Assembly: GCA_003149345.1 (NCBI GenBank)
Contig: QFWI01000019.1
Location: 1-61,396 of the forward strand
Direction: 5' to 3'
Origin: Vampirovibrio chlorellavorus
GTDB lineage: Bacteria > Cyanobacteriota > Vampirovibrionia > Vampirovibrionales > Vampirovibrionaceae
Length of the DNA: 61,396 bases
The translations under genes were made by a program, and so were the position numbers. Position 1 is the first letter of the stretch. Every line of letters starts with the position of its first letter. A model generated the notes under the pieces. That model made no database searches. It saw only the letters and a program-made list of their open reading frames with translations, and was not told the origin of the DNA. Below are positions 1-8,323 of this stretch, piece by piece.

Positions 1-2397
1 TGGCATAAACCCACCACGGCCATGATTCCCGTGTATCAGGAAATTGTGAACCTGTACCCGCAAAACAAGGCCATCTGGATGGCTGTGGCCCGGGCTTATC
101 GCAATGATAAAAACTATTACACCGAGTCGGTAGAAACCTACAGCAAGCTGGTCAAGCGTTACCCGGATGATGGCACCATCAAGCGGGAGTGGCTGGGCTT
201 GTTGCTCTCCAGCGAGCGGCATCGGGGCGAGAACTTGCGTTTACTGAAAACAATGACCGAGGAAGATGCCAACGATTTGGATGTCTTGGCCGCCTATGGC
301 AAATTGCTCTCTTATGAACACAAGCTGGGAGAGGCCATGGATGCCTTTGAGTCGGTTTTAGGCCGCAACCCGGAACACCGGGAAGCCCTGGTGGGCAAGG
401 GCTATGTGATTTTGTGGAGCGGTCGCAAGCTGGAAGCCAAAAAATTCTTCCAGGATTTGCGTCAGCAGTACCCCGATGATGTGGATGTGGCCATTGGTTT
501 GGCTCAGACTGAAAAATTGATGGGCCGCTACGATCAGGCCATGAAAATCATTCAGCAAATTAAGCCGCTGATGGATCAAAATCAGGCGGGTTCGGATGCG
601 GCGAAAGCGCCGGAATCCGGTTTTTTACCGTCTTTGGAGGTTGAGGCGGGTTACGTGTTGGTGGGTCATGAGGCCCTACAGGACGACCCCTTCCAACGTA
701 GTTTGAAGCCGGATTTCCTGATTGAGCCGGTGGGGGTTGTGGATCAGTTCGCCTCTGTGGAGGGCAGTGTGCCGCATGGCGGTTCCGGTTTGCCCAAGCC
801 GTTGTCTCGGCCCATTCGCTTACCCATCGGTCAGCAGGACACGCGGCGGGATACGTCTGGGGTTCTGATTGCCGATGCCAGCGCTGATGAGGTGCAATCC
901 CTGCGCTCTGAGATTGACGCACTGAGTGATGCGGTGGAAACCCTCAAGTTGCTTCAGCAAAGTGCCCGCAGACAGCTGAATACGCTCAATCAAAATATTC
1001 GGACTACCCAGGACGCCGTTCCTGATCAGATGAGCTTACAGGCTCCCGATGAGGCGGGAATGAGTGGCACTTATGTGGCGGACTTTTCCGGCGTTTCCAA
1101 CACGGATGGCACCCCCAACGGTTCTGGGAATCAGGTCGTGGGGAGCGCTATTGGCCGTGGTGGGATGACCAAGGCCTACGGTGCCTATACGGCCCTGGAT
1201 TATGACACCAACCCGTTATTATCGGGCCTGGGTCGCTTCAGGAATGATGATTTGGATGATTTGGAAAGAGGCCTGGCCAACGATTTACGGCCCATGATCC
1301 GCTCCGGGTTTTTATACTCCCGTCAGGGGGGTGATTCCACCACGACCCGGCTTTCCAGTTGGGGTTTTCCCAGCCAGTTGAGCCTGTCCCTGACCCCACA
1401 AATTCGGGTGAGAGCCGCCTTTCGTCCCGGTCGCTTCTACCTGCCCAATGGGGTTGCGCCGGATAGTACGGCTGGGTTTGAGTATGGCTTTGGCAGCACC
1501 ATTAAATATTGGGATCGCTTTACCCTGGACGGCGATGTGGCCTTTACCCGCTTTAGCCAGAGCGACAGTACCAACGTAACCTTTCAGGCCCAGGCTCAAT
1601 ACGATTTTACCGACAGCATTCGGGCCAAGGTGGGTATGAGTCGCTTGCCGCAATACACCTCCTTGCTGACCCTGACCGGCCTACGGCCCAGTCTGGGCGC
1701 ATTCCGGGGCGATCTGGTGGGTCAGGCGCGTGAAAACAGCATTTACGCTGAACTCAATACCAATCCCTTCAGTCAAAATATCGATTGGAACCTGGGCTAC
1801 GCCTGGGGCTGGGTGAATGGCTCCCGCATTCCCACCAACTATAAAAACCAGGCCTTTACCTCGTTGGGCTACACCTGGCATTACGCCGCCAAGCATCAGG
1901 TGCGCATCGGGTATGAGTTTCTCTATTTTGGATACAGTAAAAACGCCACCAACGGCTTCTTTGATACCACTGCCGCTGGCAACGAAGATCCGGTGGTTAA
2001 CCTGAGGCCGGTCACGCTGGCCAATTCCAACTACGTATTTGGCGGCTATTACAGTCCAAAACTCTTCATCATGAATGCGGGCCGTCTGGATTTTCGGGGC
2101 AGCCTGTTTAATAAATTCCTGGAATACAAATTCGGGGGCAGCATCGGGGCGCAAACCGTCCGCTTGGGCCATGGCATCCGGGAGGAAGGCAATGGAACCT
2201 CTCTCAGTACAGCCTTTGACGCCAACGTGATTTTGAACTTTACAGACTGGCTGGCCGCTTATGGCGACGTGGATTATCTGGATGCGGGCGGACAGTTTAA
2301 CCGCTGGCGCTTTGGCGGCGGCTTGATCGTTCGCCCTCATATTGACGCCCTCTCGCCGATCATCGGCACCAAACCGGCCAAAATGTCTTCCAAGTAA
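1..2397 (+). CDS. TPR and beta-barrel outer-membrane protein, BcsC-like (5' truncated)
   Basis: The reading frame is open from the first base of the window, so the true start lies upstream; the first internal ATG is at 22. Residues about 1-190 are TPR-like helical repeats, followed by a low-complexity linker with a coiled-coil segment (about 290-335). The C-terminal 400 residues look like an outer-membrane beta-barrel rich in alternating aromatic and glycine residues. The segment around GGYYSPK and the C-terminal WRFGGGLIVRP resemble the C-terminal domain of BcsC, the cellulose-export porin; PgaA-type exporters share the TPR-plus-barrel plan. The inferred role is polysaccharide export across the outer membrane. 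No synthase gene is visible, so the substrate is unknown. The order of parts is clear; the family assignment is moderate. Confidence 0.7.
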   Translation, partial: WHKPTTAMIPVYQEIVNLYPQNKAIWMAVARAYRNDKNYYTESVETYSKLVKRYPDDGTIKREWLGLLLSSERHRGENLRLLKTMTEEDANDLDVLAAYGKLLSYEHKLGEAMDAFESVLGRNPEHREALVGKGYVILWSGRKLEAKKFFQDLRQQYPDDVDVAIGLAQTEKLMGRYDQAMKIIQQIKPLMDQNQAGSDAAKAPESGFLPSLEVEAGYVLVGHEALQDDPFQRSLKPDFLIEPVGVVDQFASVEGSVPHGGSGLPKPLSRPIRLPIGQQDTRRDTSGVLIADASADEVQSLRSEIDALSDAVETLKLLQQSARRQLNTLNQNIRTTQDAVPDQMSLQAPDEAGMSGTYVADFSGVSNTDGTPNGSGNQVVGSAIGRGGMTKAYGAYTALDYDTNPLLSGLGRFRNDDLDDLERGLANDLRPMIRSGFLYSRQGGDSTTTRLSSWGFPSQLSLSLTPQIRVRAAFRPGRFYLPNGVAPDSTAGFEYGFGSTIKYWDRFTLDGDVAFTRFSQSDSTNVTFQAQAQYDFTDSIRAKVGMSRLPQYTSLLTLTGLRPSLGAFRGDLVGQARENSIYAELNTNPFSQNIDWNLGYAWGWVNGSRIPTNYKNQAFTSLGYTWHYAAKHQVRIGYEFLYFGYSKNATNGFFDTTAAGNEDPVVNLRPVTLANSNYVFGGYYSPKLFIMNAGRLDFRGSLFNKFLEYKFGGSIGAQTVRLGHGIREEGNGTSLSTAFDANVILNFTDWLAAYGDVDYLDAGGQFNRWRFGGGLIVRPHIDALSPIIGTKPAKMSSK

Positions 2398-2443
2398 ATT
2401 TAATATATAATAATTATGTGGTCAGTTGGCGTTTGATCAATAA

Positions 2444-2770
2444 GTGACGATGAACTCAAAGCCTTTTGAAATTATGCGTTGGGAGTCTCCAGAGCCTCCT
2501 AGTCTTGAGTTTTTGACGCGCATGATGCATCGGGAGGGCTTGCAGCCCTCTCAGAGTGAATTGGCAGGTCAAAGCCGCTCTCTGGAGATGAAGTTTAACC
2601 AGAACCGAGTGCTGGTTGTGGTTCAGGGGCAGCTACAGTTTGCGTTTCCGGGCTATGGCGTCATCGATTTGGATCCGGGTGATATTTTGGAAATTAACAC
2701 TGGTGTACTCCACGATGTGACCGTGAAGGGTTCTCAGGACGCTGTGCTGCTGCAAGCTTTGCGGGACTGA
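2444..2770 (+). CDS. small cupin-domain protein
   Basis: This 108-residue protein is a single cupin fold: a first strand region around VLVVVQGQLQFAF, then LDPGDILEINTGVLHDVTV, which matches the second cupin motif with its conserved Gly, Pro-Gly-Asp and His. The start is either GTG at 2444 or ATG at 2450; no convincing ribosome-binding site separates them. The pattern fits small stand-alone cupins that bind a metal or a small ligand, but the first motif lacks a full His set, so metal binding is uncertain. It lies 46 bases after the barrel gene and is followed eight bases after its stop by a large hairpin repeat. The specific function is unknown. Confidence 0.75.
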   Translation: MTMNSKPFEIMRWESPEPPSLEFLTRMMHREGLQPSQSELAGQSRSLEMKFNQNRVLVVVQGQLQFAFPGYGVIDLDPGDILEINTGVLHDVTVKGSQDAVLLQALRD

Positions 2771-2777
2771 TTAATAG

Positions 2778-2929
2778 ATCAAAGCAAGTTTGTCTTCTCA
2801 ACACGATTGTAAAACTCCGTCCAGCTCAAGCAAATGCAGGCTAATTCTGGCAATGCTGCCAAAAACTCTGTTTTAACTCGCTGTACTCAAACAGTTACAA
2901 ACGTGTTGAGAAGACAAACTTGCCTTGAT
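2778..2929 (-). repeat. long hairpin repeat element, copy 1
   Basis: Two 34-base arms (2778-2811 and 2896-2929) are inverted repeats with two mismatches, enclosing 84 bases. Read on the minus strand, the 5' arm continues into a block of about 33 bases (GTTTGTAACTGTTTGAGTAC, then AGCGAGTTAAAA) that recurs in copies 2 and 3. An inner hairpin (TTGGCAG/TGCCA) follows. The element starts eight bases after the cupin stop. The arm sequence differs from the other copies but pairs internally. No target-site duplication or transposase is visible. Confidence 0.85.
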
Positions 2930-2957
2930 TATTTATTGCCTTGATTAAATGCGACAA

Positions 2958-2991
2958 AAAACGGGAGCGCCGGTCAGGGCACTCCCGTTTT
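2958..2991. terminator. bidirectional intrinsic terminator
   Basis: A ten-base perfect stem, AAAACGGGAG with CTCCCGTTTT, has a 14-base loop and A/T tracts on both sides. It lies between the convergent cupin gene and glnA, 24 bases beyond the glnA stop, and can end transcription from either side. Confidence 0.85.
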
Positions 2992-3014
2992 GCTTGAAAA
3001 GCCTGCCAATAAGT

Positions 3015-4382
3015 TTAGTAGCGGGCCATATACCGGTTGATTTCCCAGGGGGTTACATCAGTGCGGTAAGCGTCCCATTCAATGGTTTTGGCTTTAATGT
3101 ATTCGTGGAAGATATGCTCGCCCAGGGCTTCTTTGGCCACACTGCTGTTTTTCATTTCTTCCAGGGCCTCATACAAACTGCCAGGCAGAGCGGGGATTTT
3201 TTGCTCCCGACGCTCATCGGCGGACAACTTGTAAATATTGGCGGTCACCGGGCTGGGCGGCTCAATCTTGTTTTTCACCCCATCCAGGCCAGCCAGTAAC
3301 ATGGCGGCAAAGGCCAGGTAGGGGTTGGCCGCCGGATCCGGGGAGCGCAATTCCACGCGGGTGGCGTTGCCCCGCTTGGCGGGAACTCTGAGCAAGGCGC
3401 TACGATTGGCCGCGGACCAGGCCACGTAAACCGGGGCCTCGTAGCCGGGAACCAGCCGCTTGTAACTATTCACCAGCGGGTTGGTGATGGCCGTAATGCC
3501 CCGGATGTTCTTCAACAGACCGCCAATAAAGTACAGAGAAGTTTCTGAAAGCTGGTAATCCCCTTTTTCATCGTAAAACGCGTTACCGCCCGCTACTTTG
3601 GCCAGCGACTGGTTGCAGTGCATCCCGGAACCATTGACCCCAAAGACCGGCTTGGGCATGAAGGAGGCGTGCAGGCCATGTTTGGCGGCAATCTGGCGGG
3701 TGATAATTTTGACGGTGGTGACATTATCAGCCTGAGACAGCGCATCAGAGTATTTGAAGTCAATCTCGTGCTGGCCGCTGGCCACTTCGTGGTGATCGGC
3801 TTCCATTTCAAAGCCCAGACGCTCCAGGGTATCCACGATTTCGCCCCGCACGATTTCACCCAGATCATCCGGCCCGATATCGTAATATCCGGCGGCGTCA
3901 TGGGTTTCAGTGGAGGGGGTGCCATCTTCGTTACGCTTGAAGAGGAAAAACTCCAGCTCCGGGCCCACATTGTAAATAAAGCCCAATTTCTGGGCCTCTT
4001 GCAGCACCCGCTTCAGGTTATTTCTTGGGCAGCCGTCAAAGGGGGTGCCATCCGGGTTGTAAATATCGCAAATCACCCGACCCACTACCCGATCGCCCTC
4101 GGTCTGGGGCATCACGGAGAAGGTGCTGAGATCCGGGTAAAAGTACATGTCGGAAGTTTCAATGGTTCGGAAACCGGCGATGGAGGAACCATCCAGCATG
4201 ATTTCGTTGTTCAGGGCCTTTTCCAGCTGATCCACATGGATGCCCATGCTTTTGGGCATACCGTGAATGTCCACGAATTGCAGCCGGATCAGTTTAACTT
4301 TTTTCTCTTTGGCCTCTTTTAAAATATCTGCCACGGAGCGAGAGGGCCGTCCAGTCGGCACGGGGAGTTCGAGGTTCATCAT
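3015..4382 (-). CDS. glnA: glutamine synthetase type I
   Basis: Makes glutamine from glutamate, ammonia and ATP; a dodecameric cytoplasmic enzyme at the centre of nitrogen assimilation. Signatures in order: LDGSSIAGF near residue 65, the metal-binding GPELEFFLF near 140, [11 protein letters not shown] near 260, and the ATP/glutamate region around [15 protein letters not shown] and [18 protein letters not shown] near 310-355. At 455 residues it has the length of the short GSI-alpha class rather than the longer adenylylated I-beta class. The ATG at 4382 is chosen because AAGGAA lies about seven bases upstream; an upstream in-frame ATG at 4406 has no such site. A TACAAT-like -10 lies near 4465 on the minus strand. 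I found no GTA-N8-TAC NtcA site in the 200-base upstream region. Confidence 0.97.
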   Translation of the reverse strand: MMNLELPVPTGRPSRSVADILKEAKEKKVKLIRLQFVDIHGMPKSMGIHVDQLEKALNNEIMLDGSSIAGFRTIETSDMYFYPDLSTFSVMPQTEGDRVVGRVICDIYNPDGTPFDGCPRNNLKRVLQEAQKLGFIYNVGPELEFFLFKRNEDGTPSTETHDAAGYYDIGPDDLGEIVRGEIVDTLERLGFEMEADHHEVASGQHEIDFKYSDALSQADNVTTVKIITRQIAAKHGLHASFMPKPVFGVNGSGMHCNQSLAKVAGGNAFYDEKGDYQLSETSLYFIGGLLKNIRGITAITNPLVNSYKRLVPGYEAPVYVAWSAANRSALLRVPAKRGNATRVELRSPDPAANPYLAFAAMLLAGLDGVKNKIEPPSPVTANIYKLSADERREQKIPALPGSLYEALEEMKNSSVAKEALGEHIFHEYIKAKTIEWDAYRTDVTPWEINRYMARY

Positions 4383-4586
4383 TCCAGATTCCTTAATTAA
4401 ACACACGTAACGGTTTAGAATCGCTGAGAGTACCTGCGGAAATTTAAGCGCTCTATGGACGACTATTGTATCTTAAAGTCCCTTGCCCCGCTATTAAGGT
4501 GAAGGGTTCGCAATGTTTTCGCCCTACAAAAACCATTGAAAAACGCTCAAATTCCTGAGATTCAACAGTGGGTGGGGAAATATTCT

Positions 4587-5255
4587 CTAGTAAGTTAAAA
4601 TGGTGCGTTGATCCACAAAAACCGGGAAAGGATCGCTTTCCATTGTGTTTTGCCCTTGCTGAATTTGAAAGAACAGTGTTTTTTGATCCGGGGACAGTTT
4701 GATTTTGGCGGTGAGCGGATCCGGTTTTTTGAGATCCGCTTTGGATAAGGGGCTGGGGGTTCCCTCTTTGGCCAGGTTCATATCCGGCAAGTTGACGGGA
4801 TGGGTCTGTACCACCAATAGTCGCTTGTTACGCTGGGTTAAGCTAAAGCAAGTGCTGGCTGTTTGATTAGGAGTACTTTCCGGGTCGCACGGGCTGGGTT
4901 GCAGAAGGTAAATTCCGGGTGGAATAGCGCCCTGGCTGGTCTGAAAGGTCATGGGGATCCGAATCAACGGGTAGGGGCTGGCCGGCGGATCTTTGGGGCC
5001 GGTTTTGCTGTCGCTCTGGGCTTGTGGCGTGTCGGATGCTTTTTTGGAGGCCTTCTCCCCGAAAGGCCAAAACCATTTTTTGCCTGCTTCTTTTTCGGGC
5101 TTTATGTTGACGGCTTTCTCAGGCGTGGTTTGTTTTTGGGGGAAATAAACCGGTTCCGGCCAGCTATCTTCGGCGCTATTGGCACAGGCCAGCGGGCCAG
5201 TGTAAACCGCCATTAAAATTATTAAAGTTGTGCTGCTGATGGATCGATATAGCAT
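4587..5255 (-). CDS. secreted or periplasmic hypothetical protein
   Basis: A 222-residue protein that I do not recognise. It begins with a signal peptide: basic MLYR, a hydrophobic stretch TTLIILMAVYTG, and an A-x-A type cleavage site at ACA before NSAED. A Cys lies beside the site, but PLAC is a poor lipobox, so signal peptidase I is more likely. A Pro/Lys-rich linker (residues 20-90) leads to a beta-rich C-terminal half with two Cys (SPCDPES and STCFSL) that could form a disulphide. The start at 5255 is set by AGGGGG six bases upstream; longer in-frame starts would run into the divergent small gene. Function unknown. Confidence 0.7.
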   Translation of the reverse strand: MLYRSISSTTLIILMAVYTGPLACANSAEDSWPEPVYFPQKQTTPEKAVNIKPEKEAGKKWFWPFGEKASKKASDTPQAQSDSKTGPKDPPASPYPLIRIPMTFQTSQGAIPPGIYLLQPSPCDPESTPNQTASTCFSLTQRNKRLLVVQTHPVNLPDMNLAKEGTPSPLSKADLKKPDPLTAKIKLSPDQKTLFFQIQQGQNTMESDPFPVFVDQRTILTY

Positions 5256-5286
5256 TTGGCCCCCTGAAACCGGTGAGTGTTGCATT

Positions 5287-5424
5287 ATGAAATTGGATAA
5301 GCAGCAAATTATTTTGATCACAACCAAGTACCTGTCCTATTTCATCAATATCATTATTATTGCGGCCATTGCTGGTGTTGTGGGCGGGTGGATCTATATG
5401 CTCTATCAGTCCGCCACCAGCTGA
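5287..5424 (+). CDS. possible 45-residue single-pass membrane protein
   Basis: ATG at 5287 opens a 45-codon frame. A short basic N-terminus is followed by one strongly hydrophobic stretch, YFINIIIIAAIAGVVGGW, and a short polar tail. A weak GGTGAG lies ten bases upstream. It is divergent from the secreted hypothetical, with only 31 bases between the starts. The composition is that of a genuine small membrane protein, but there is no homology support and a chance frame cannot be excluded. Confidence 0.4.
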   Translation: MKLDKQQIILITTKYLSYFINIIIIAAIAGVVGGWIYMLYQSATS

Positions 5425-5508
5425 GCGTTGTTACTTTCCGTTGGGTTTGTTTTAAGCGTAATTAGATTGAGCGCTTTTGCCATCCGATAGCTGAAGGAAG
5501 GGCTGGGG

Positions 5509-5514
5509 TATAAT
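5509..5514 (+). promoter_or_regulatory. TATAAT -10 box of serS
   Basis: A perfect TATAAT 86 bases before the serS start. No TTGACA-like -35 sits 16-18 bases upstream (the sequence there is GATAGC). Confidence 0.4.
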
Positions 5515-5600
5515 AGGCCTGTTGGAATTTGCGATGGTGCGGCATAAGTCGGCGATTAAGCCGTTGCTGATTGCGCTTGGGTCGTGCCCTGGATGGAAAA

Positions 5601-6902
5601 ATGCTGGATATTAAACTGATTCGAGAAAACCCCGATGCTGTTAATCAGGCCTTGAGACGCCGTAAGTCGGATTTGTCCGTGGATGCCATTCTGGCGCTCG
5701 ATGCTCGGCGTCGCGAACTGCTTCAGGAAGAGGAGTCTTTGAGAAGCCAACGCAATCAGATCACTCAGCAGATCGCCCAGGCCAAGAAAGAAGGCCGGGA
5801 TACGGAAGCCATTCAGCAGCAAACCCGGGCTTTGGCCGATCGGATTAAGGACATTGAAGCCCAAAAAGAAGCGTTGTCTGAGCAACAATCCGCATTGTTG
5901 CTGGATATTCCCAATATGCCCTTGCCAGAGACTCCCGATGGGGCCGATGAGTCTGAAAACGTGGTGTTGAGAACCTGGGGCGATGAATTCAAGTCGCGTT
6001 ACTGCCAGGACACGCTGCCCCATTATGAGATTGGCTCAACCCTGGGCATCCTGGACTTTGAGCGGGGCGTCAAGATTGCCCAGTCCCGTTTCTCGGTGAT
6101 GCGGGGGGAGGGTTCCCGTTTGGAGCGGGCCTTGATTAACTTTATGCTGGATACGCATACCGAACGGGGGTATGAGGAAGTCTTGCCCCCGTTTCTGGTC
6201 AATCGTCAAGCCATGACGGGTACCGGTCAGCTGCCCAAGTTTGAAGCGGATATGTTCCGGTGCAAGGACGATGAATTGTTCCTGATTCCCACGGCGGAAG
6301 TGCCGGTGACCAATCTGTACGCCGGAGAATTGCTGTCCGAGGATCAATTGCCCATCAATATGACGGCCTATACCCCTTGTTTCCGGCGGGAAGCGGGAAG
6401 TGCGGGGAAAGATACCCGAGGATTGATCCGTCAGCACCAATTCGACAAAATTGAACTGGTGAAGCTGTGCAGGCCGGAGGATAGTCCGGCGGAACACCTG
6501 AAATTGCTGGAAGATGCCGAAGTCATCCTGCAAAAGCTGGAATTGCCCTATCGGGTCGTGGCGCTTTGCGCGGGAGATATTGGTTTTTCGGCTGCCCGCT
6601 GTTTTGATATTGAGGTTTGGATGCCTGCCCAGGGCGTTTATCGGGAAATTTCCAGTTGCAGTACCTTTACAGACTTTCAGGCCCGCCGTATTGGTCTAAA
6701 ATACCGCTCCGAAGCCACTGGCAAGCCTGCTTTTGTGCATACCATCAATGGTTCCGGGTTGGCCGTGGGGCGTACTTTGGCCGCCATTCTGGAAAATTAT
6801 CAAATCAGTCATCAGGAGGTGGCCATTCCTGAGGCGCTGCGTCCATACTTTAGGAACGGTTCAATCCGACTCAGTGTCCCAAGAAGTAAGGAACTGGTAT
6901 GA
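5601..6902 (+). CDS. serS: seryl-tRNA synthetase
   Basis: Charges tRNA-Ser with serine (class II synthetase, cytoplasmic homodimer). The N-terminal 105 residues form the long antiparallel coiled-coil arm that grips the tRNA variable loop. Motif 2 is visible as PCFRREAGSAGKDTRG near residue 256, and motif 3 as NGSGLAVGRTLAAILEN near 381. The 433-residue length is usual. Start at 5601 is preferred: MLDIKLIREN is the standard family N-terminus and GGATGGA lies just before it; the frame extends to 5571 without a better start. The stop overlaps the pilT start by four bases (ATGA), so the two are translationally coupled. Confidence 0.97.
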   Translation: MLDIKLIRENPDAVNQALRRRKSDLSVDAILALDARRRELLQEEESLRSQRNQITQQIAQAKKEGRDTEAIQQQTRALADRIKDIEAQKEALSEQQSALLLDIPNMPLPETPDGADESENVVLRTWGDEFKSRYCQDTLPHYEIGSTLGILDFERGVKIAQSRFSVMRGEGSRLERALINFMLDTHTERGYEEVLPPFLVNRQAMTGTGQLPKFEADMFRCKDDELFLIPTAEVPVTNLYAGELLSEDQLPINMTAYTPCFRREAGSAGKDTRGLIRQHQFDKIELVKLCRPEDSPAEHLKLLEDAEVILQKLELPYRVVALCAGDIGFSAARCFDIEVWMPAQGVYREISSCSTFTDFQARRIGLKYRSEATGKPAFVHTINGSGLAVGRTLAAILENYQISHQEVAIPEALRPYFRNGSIRLSVPRSKELV

Positions 6903-8047
6903 ACGTCCTTCCCCATCCACCGTCCCCTGACTCGTCCGCATCAACAGGCGGCTCTGTAACGGGAGGGCTGGATATGGACATCTTTTTAAAGATGGCCGTG
7001 GCCCAAGGGGTGTCCGATATCCACATTCGGGCGGGATCTGCCCCCGTGATGCGCAAGGATGGCGACATGCTGCCCACCAAAATGCCGCCGCTTTCGGAGT
7101 TGGACATCCAGAATTTCGCCAAAACCATCATCCCTGAAAAAACGCTGCCCCGTCTAAAAAATCGCACGGATTTCGACTTCAGTTTTATGCTGGATAACAG
7201 TTGCCGGTTCCGGGTCAACCTGTTTTACGAAATGGGCCGACTGGGGTTGGTCATGCGTTTGATTCCCCTGAAAATTCCCACGCTGGATGATTTGGGGCAC
7301 CCGCCGGTGATCAGTCGGTTTGCGGATTTGAACAAGGGGCTGGTGCTGGTCACCGGGCCCACCGGCTCCGGGAAGTCCACCACGCTGGCCGCCTTGCTGA
7401 ATACGATTAACCGTACCCAGCACAAGCACATCGTGACCCTGGAAGATCCGGTGGAATACGTTTACCAGAGTGAGAAGAGTGTGGTCACCCAGCGGCAGTT
7501 GGGCATGGACACCGATAGTTTTCCCAACGGCATCAAGTACGCCTTGCGACAAGATCCCGATGTGATACTGATTGGTGAGATGCGGGATCGGGAAACCATG
7601 TTGGCTGCCTTGCACGCCGCCGAAACGGGTCATGTGGTTTTTTCCACCCTCCACACCACGGATTCCGTGCAGACCATTAACCGCATCATCAATGCCTTTG
7701 AGCCTTACGAGCGAGATTCCATTCGGAACCAATTGGCGGGTGTGCTGCAAGGAACCGTTTCTCAGCGCTTGGTCAAAAAAGCCGAAGGCAAAGGTCGGGT
7801 GGCGGTATCGGAAGTCATGGTGGTCTCCCCAGCCATTCGCGATTATATTTTGCGGGATGAAATGGGAGAAATATATCAGTTGTTGAATAATGCCGAGTTT
7901 GAGGGAGCCCATAGCCTCAACCATTCGCTCTATAAGGCTTTTCGCAATGGTCTAATCAGCGCTGAGGATGCGTTGGACACTGCCGAGAACTCCACAGAGC
8001 TTCAACAGATGTTGCGGGGCGCATTCCACGGTAGTTCCAATTTTTGA
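6899..8047 (+). CDS. pilT: twitching-motility retraction ATPase PilT
   Basis: Hexameric cytoplasmic ATPase that powers type IV pilus retraction. Walker A GPTGSGKST is near residue 150, the Asp and Walker B region DPDVILIGEMRD near 218, and the His box HVVFSTLHTTD near 244. The N-terminal PAS-like region begins LDMDIFLKMAVAQGVSDIHI. Length 382 against about 350-370 for PilT; the first 20 residues (Pro/Ser-rich) are extra. It overlaps serS by four bases and no other pilus gene is adjacent, so it depends on serS transcription or a promoter inside serS. PilT-like paralogues such as PilU cannot be excluded. Confidence 0.93.
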   Translation: MNVLPHPPSPDSSASTGGSVTGGLDMDIFLKMAVAQGVSDIHIRAGSAPVMRKDGDMLPTKMPPLSELDIQNFAKTIIPEKTLPRLKNRTDFDFSFMLDNSCRFRVNLFYEMGRLGLVMRLIPLKIPTLDDLGHPPVISRFADLNKGLVLVTGPTGSGKSTTLAALLNTINRTQHKHIVTLEDPVEYVYQSEKSVVTQRQLGMDTDSFPNGIKYALRQDPDVILIGEMRDRETMLAALHAAETGHVVFSTLHTTDSVQTINRIINAFEPYERDSIRNQLAGVLQGTVSQRLVKKAEGKGRVAVSEVMVVSPAIRDYILRDEMGEIYQLLNNAEFEGAHSLNHSLYKAFRNGLISAEDALDTAENSTELQQMLRGAFHGSSNF

Positions 8048-8323
8048 GGAAGGCTTTGAGAAAGGCTTAATGTTGAGCTTTTAGGGTGTCGATGGATTCT
8101 TTTTACGGTTAGGGCTTCCTTTTCCAGTCCAAAACCGCTACACTTAATATAGTAATAAGCTGTTTGAGGCGGTTAATCCACTTGTAATGGCGTATTACCC
8201 TGACCCAAAGGCGGTGTGTTTTATGTTCATGAACCTTCCGGCTTTGGTTTTGTCTGAAACGTTTTCGTGAAAGTCGTTTTTAGAGTTGAGTTAGCAGATT
8301 TAGCCAATCAGGGAGAAATCAGC

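Noticed and set aside
4383..4586. NtcA site upstream of glnA
   Set aside because: All GTA triplets in the interval were checked; none is followed by TAC after eight bases.
5250..5256. Lipoprotein signal for the 4587-5255 product
   Set aside because: The Cys context is PLAC with Pro at -3, and an A-x-A signal peptidase I site follows directly.
5230..5286. Earlier start for the small membrane frame at 5287
   Set aside because: It would overlap the divergent gene's start and ribosome-binding site and adds a polar segment without support.
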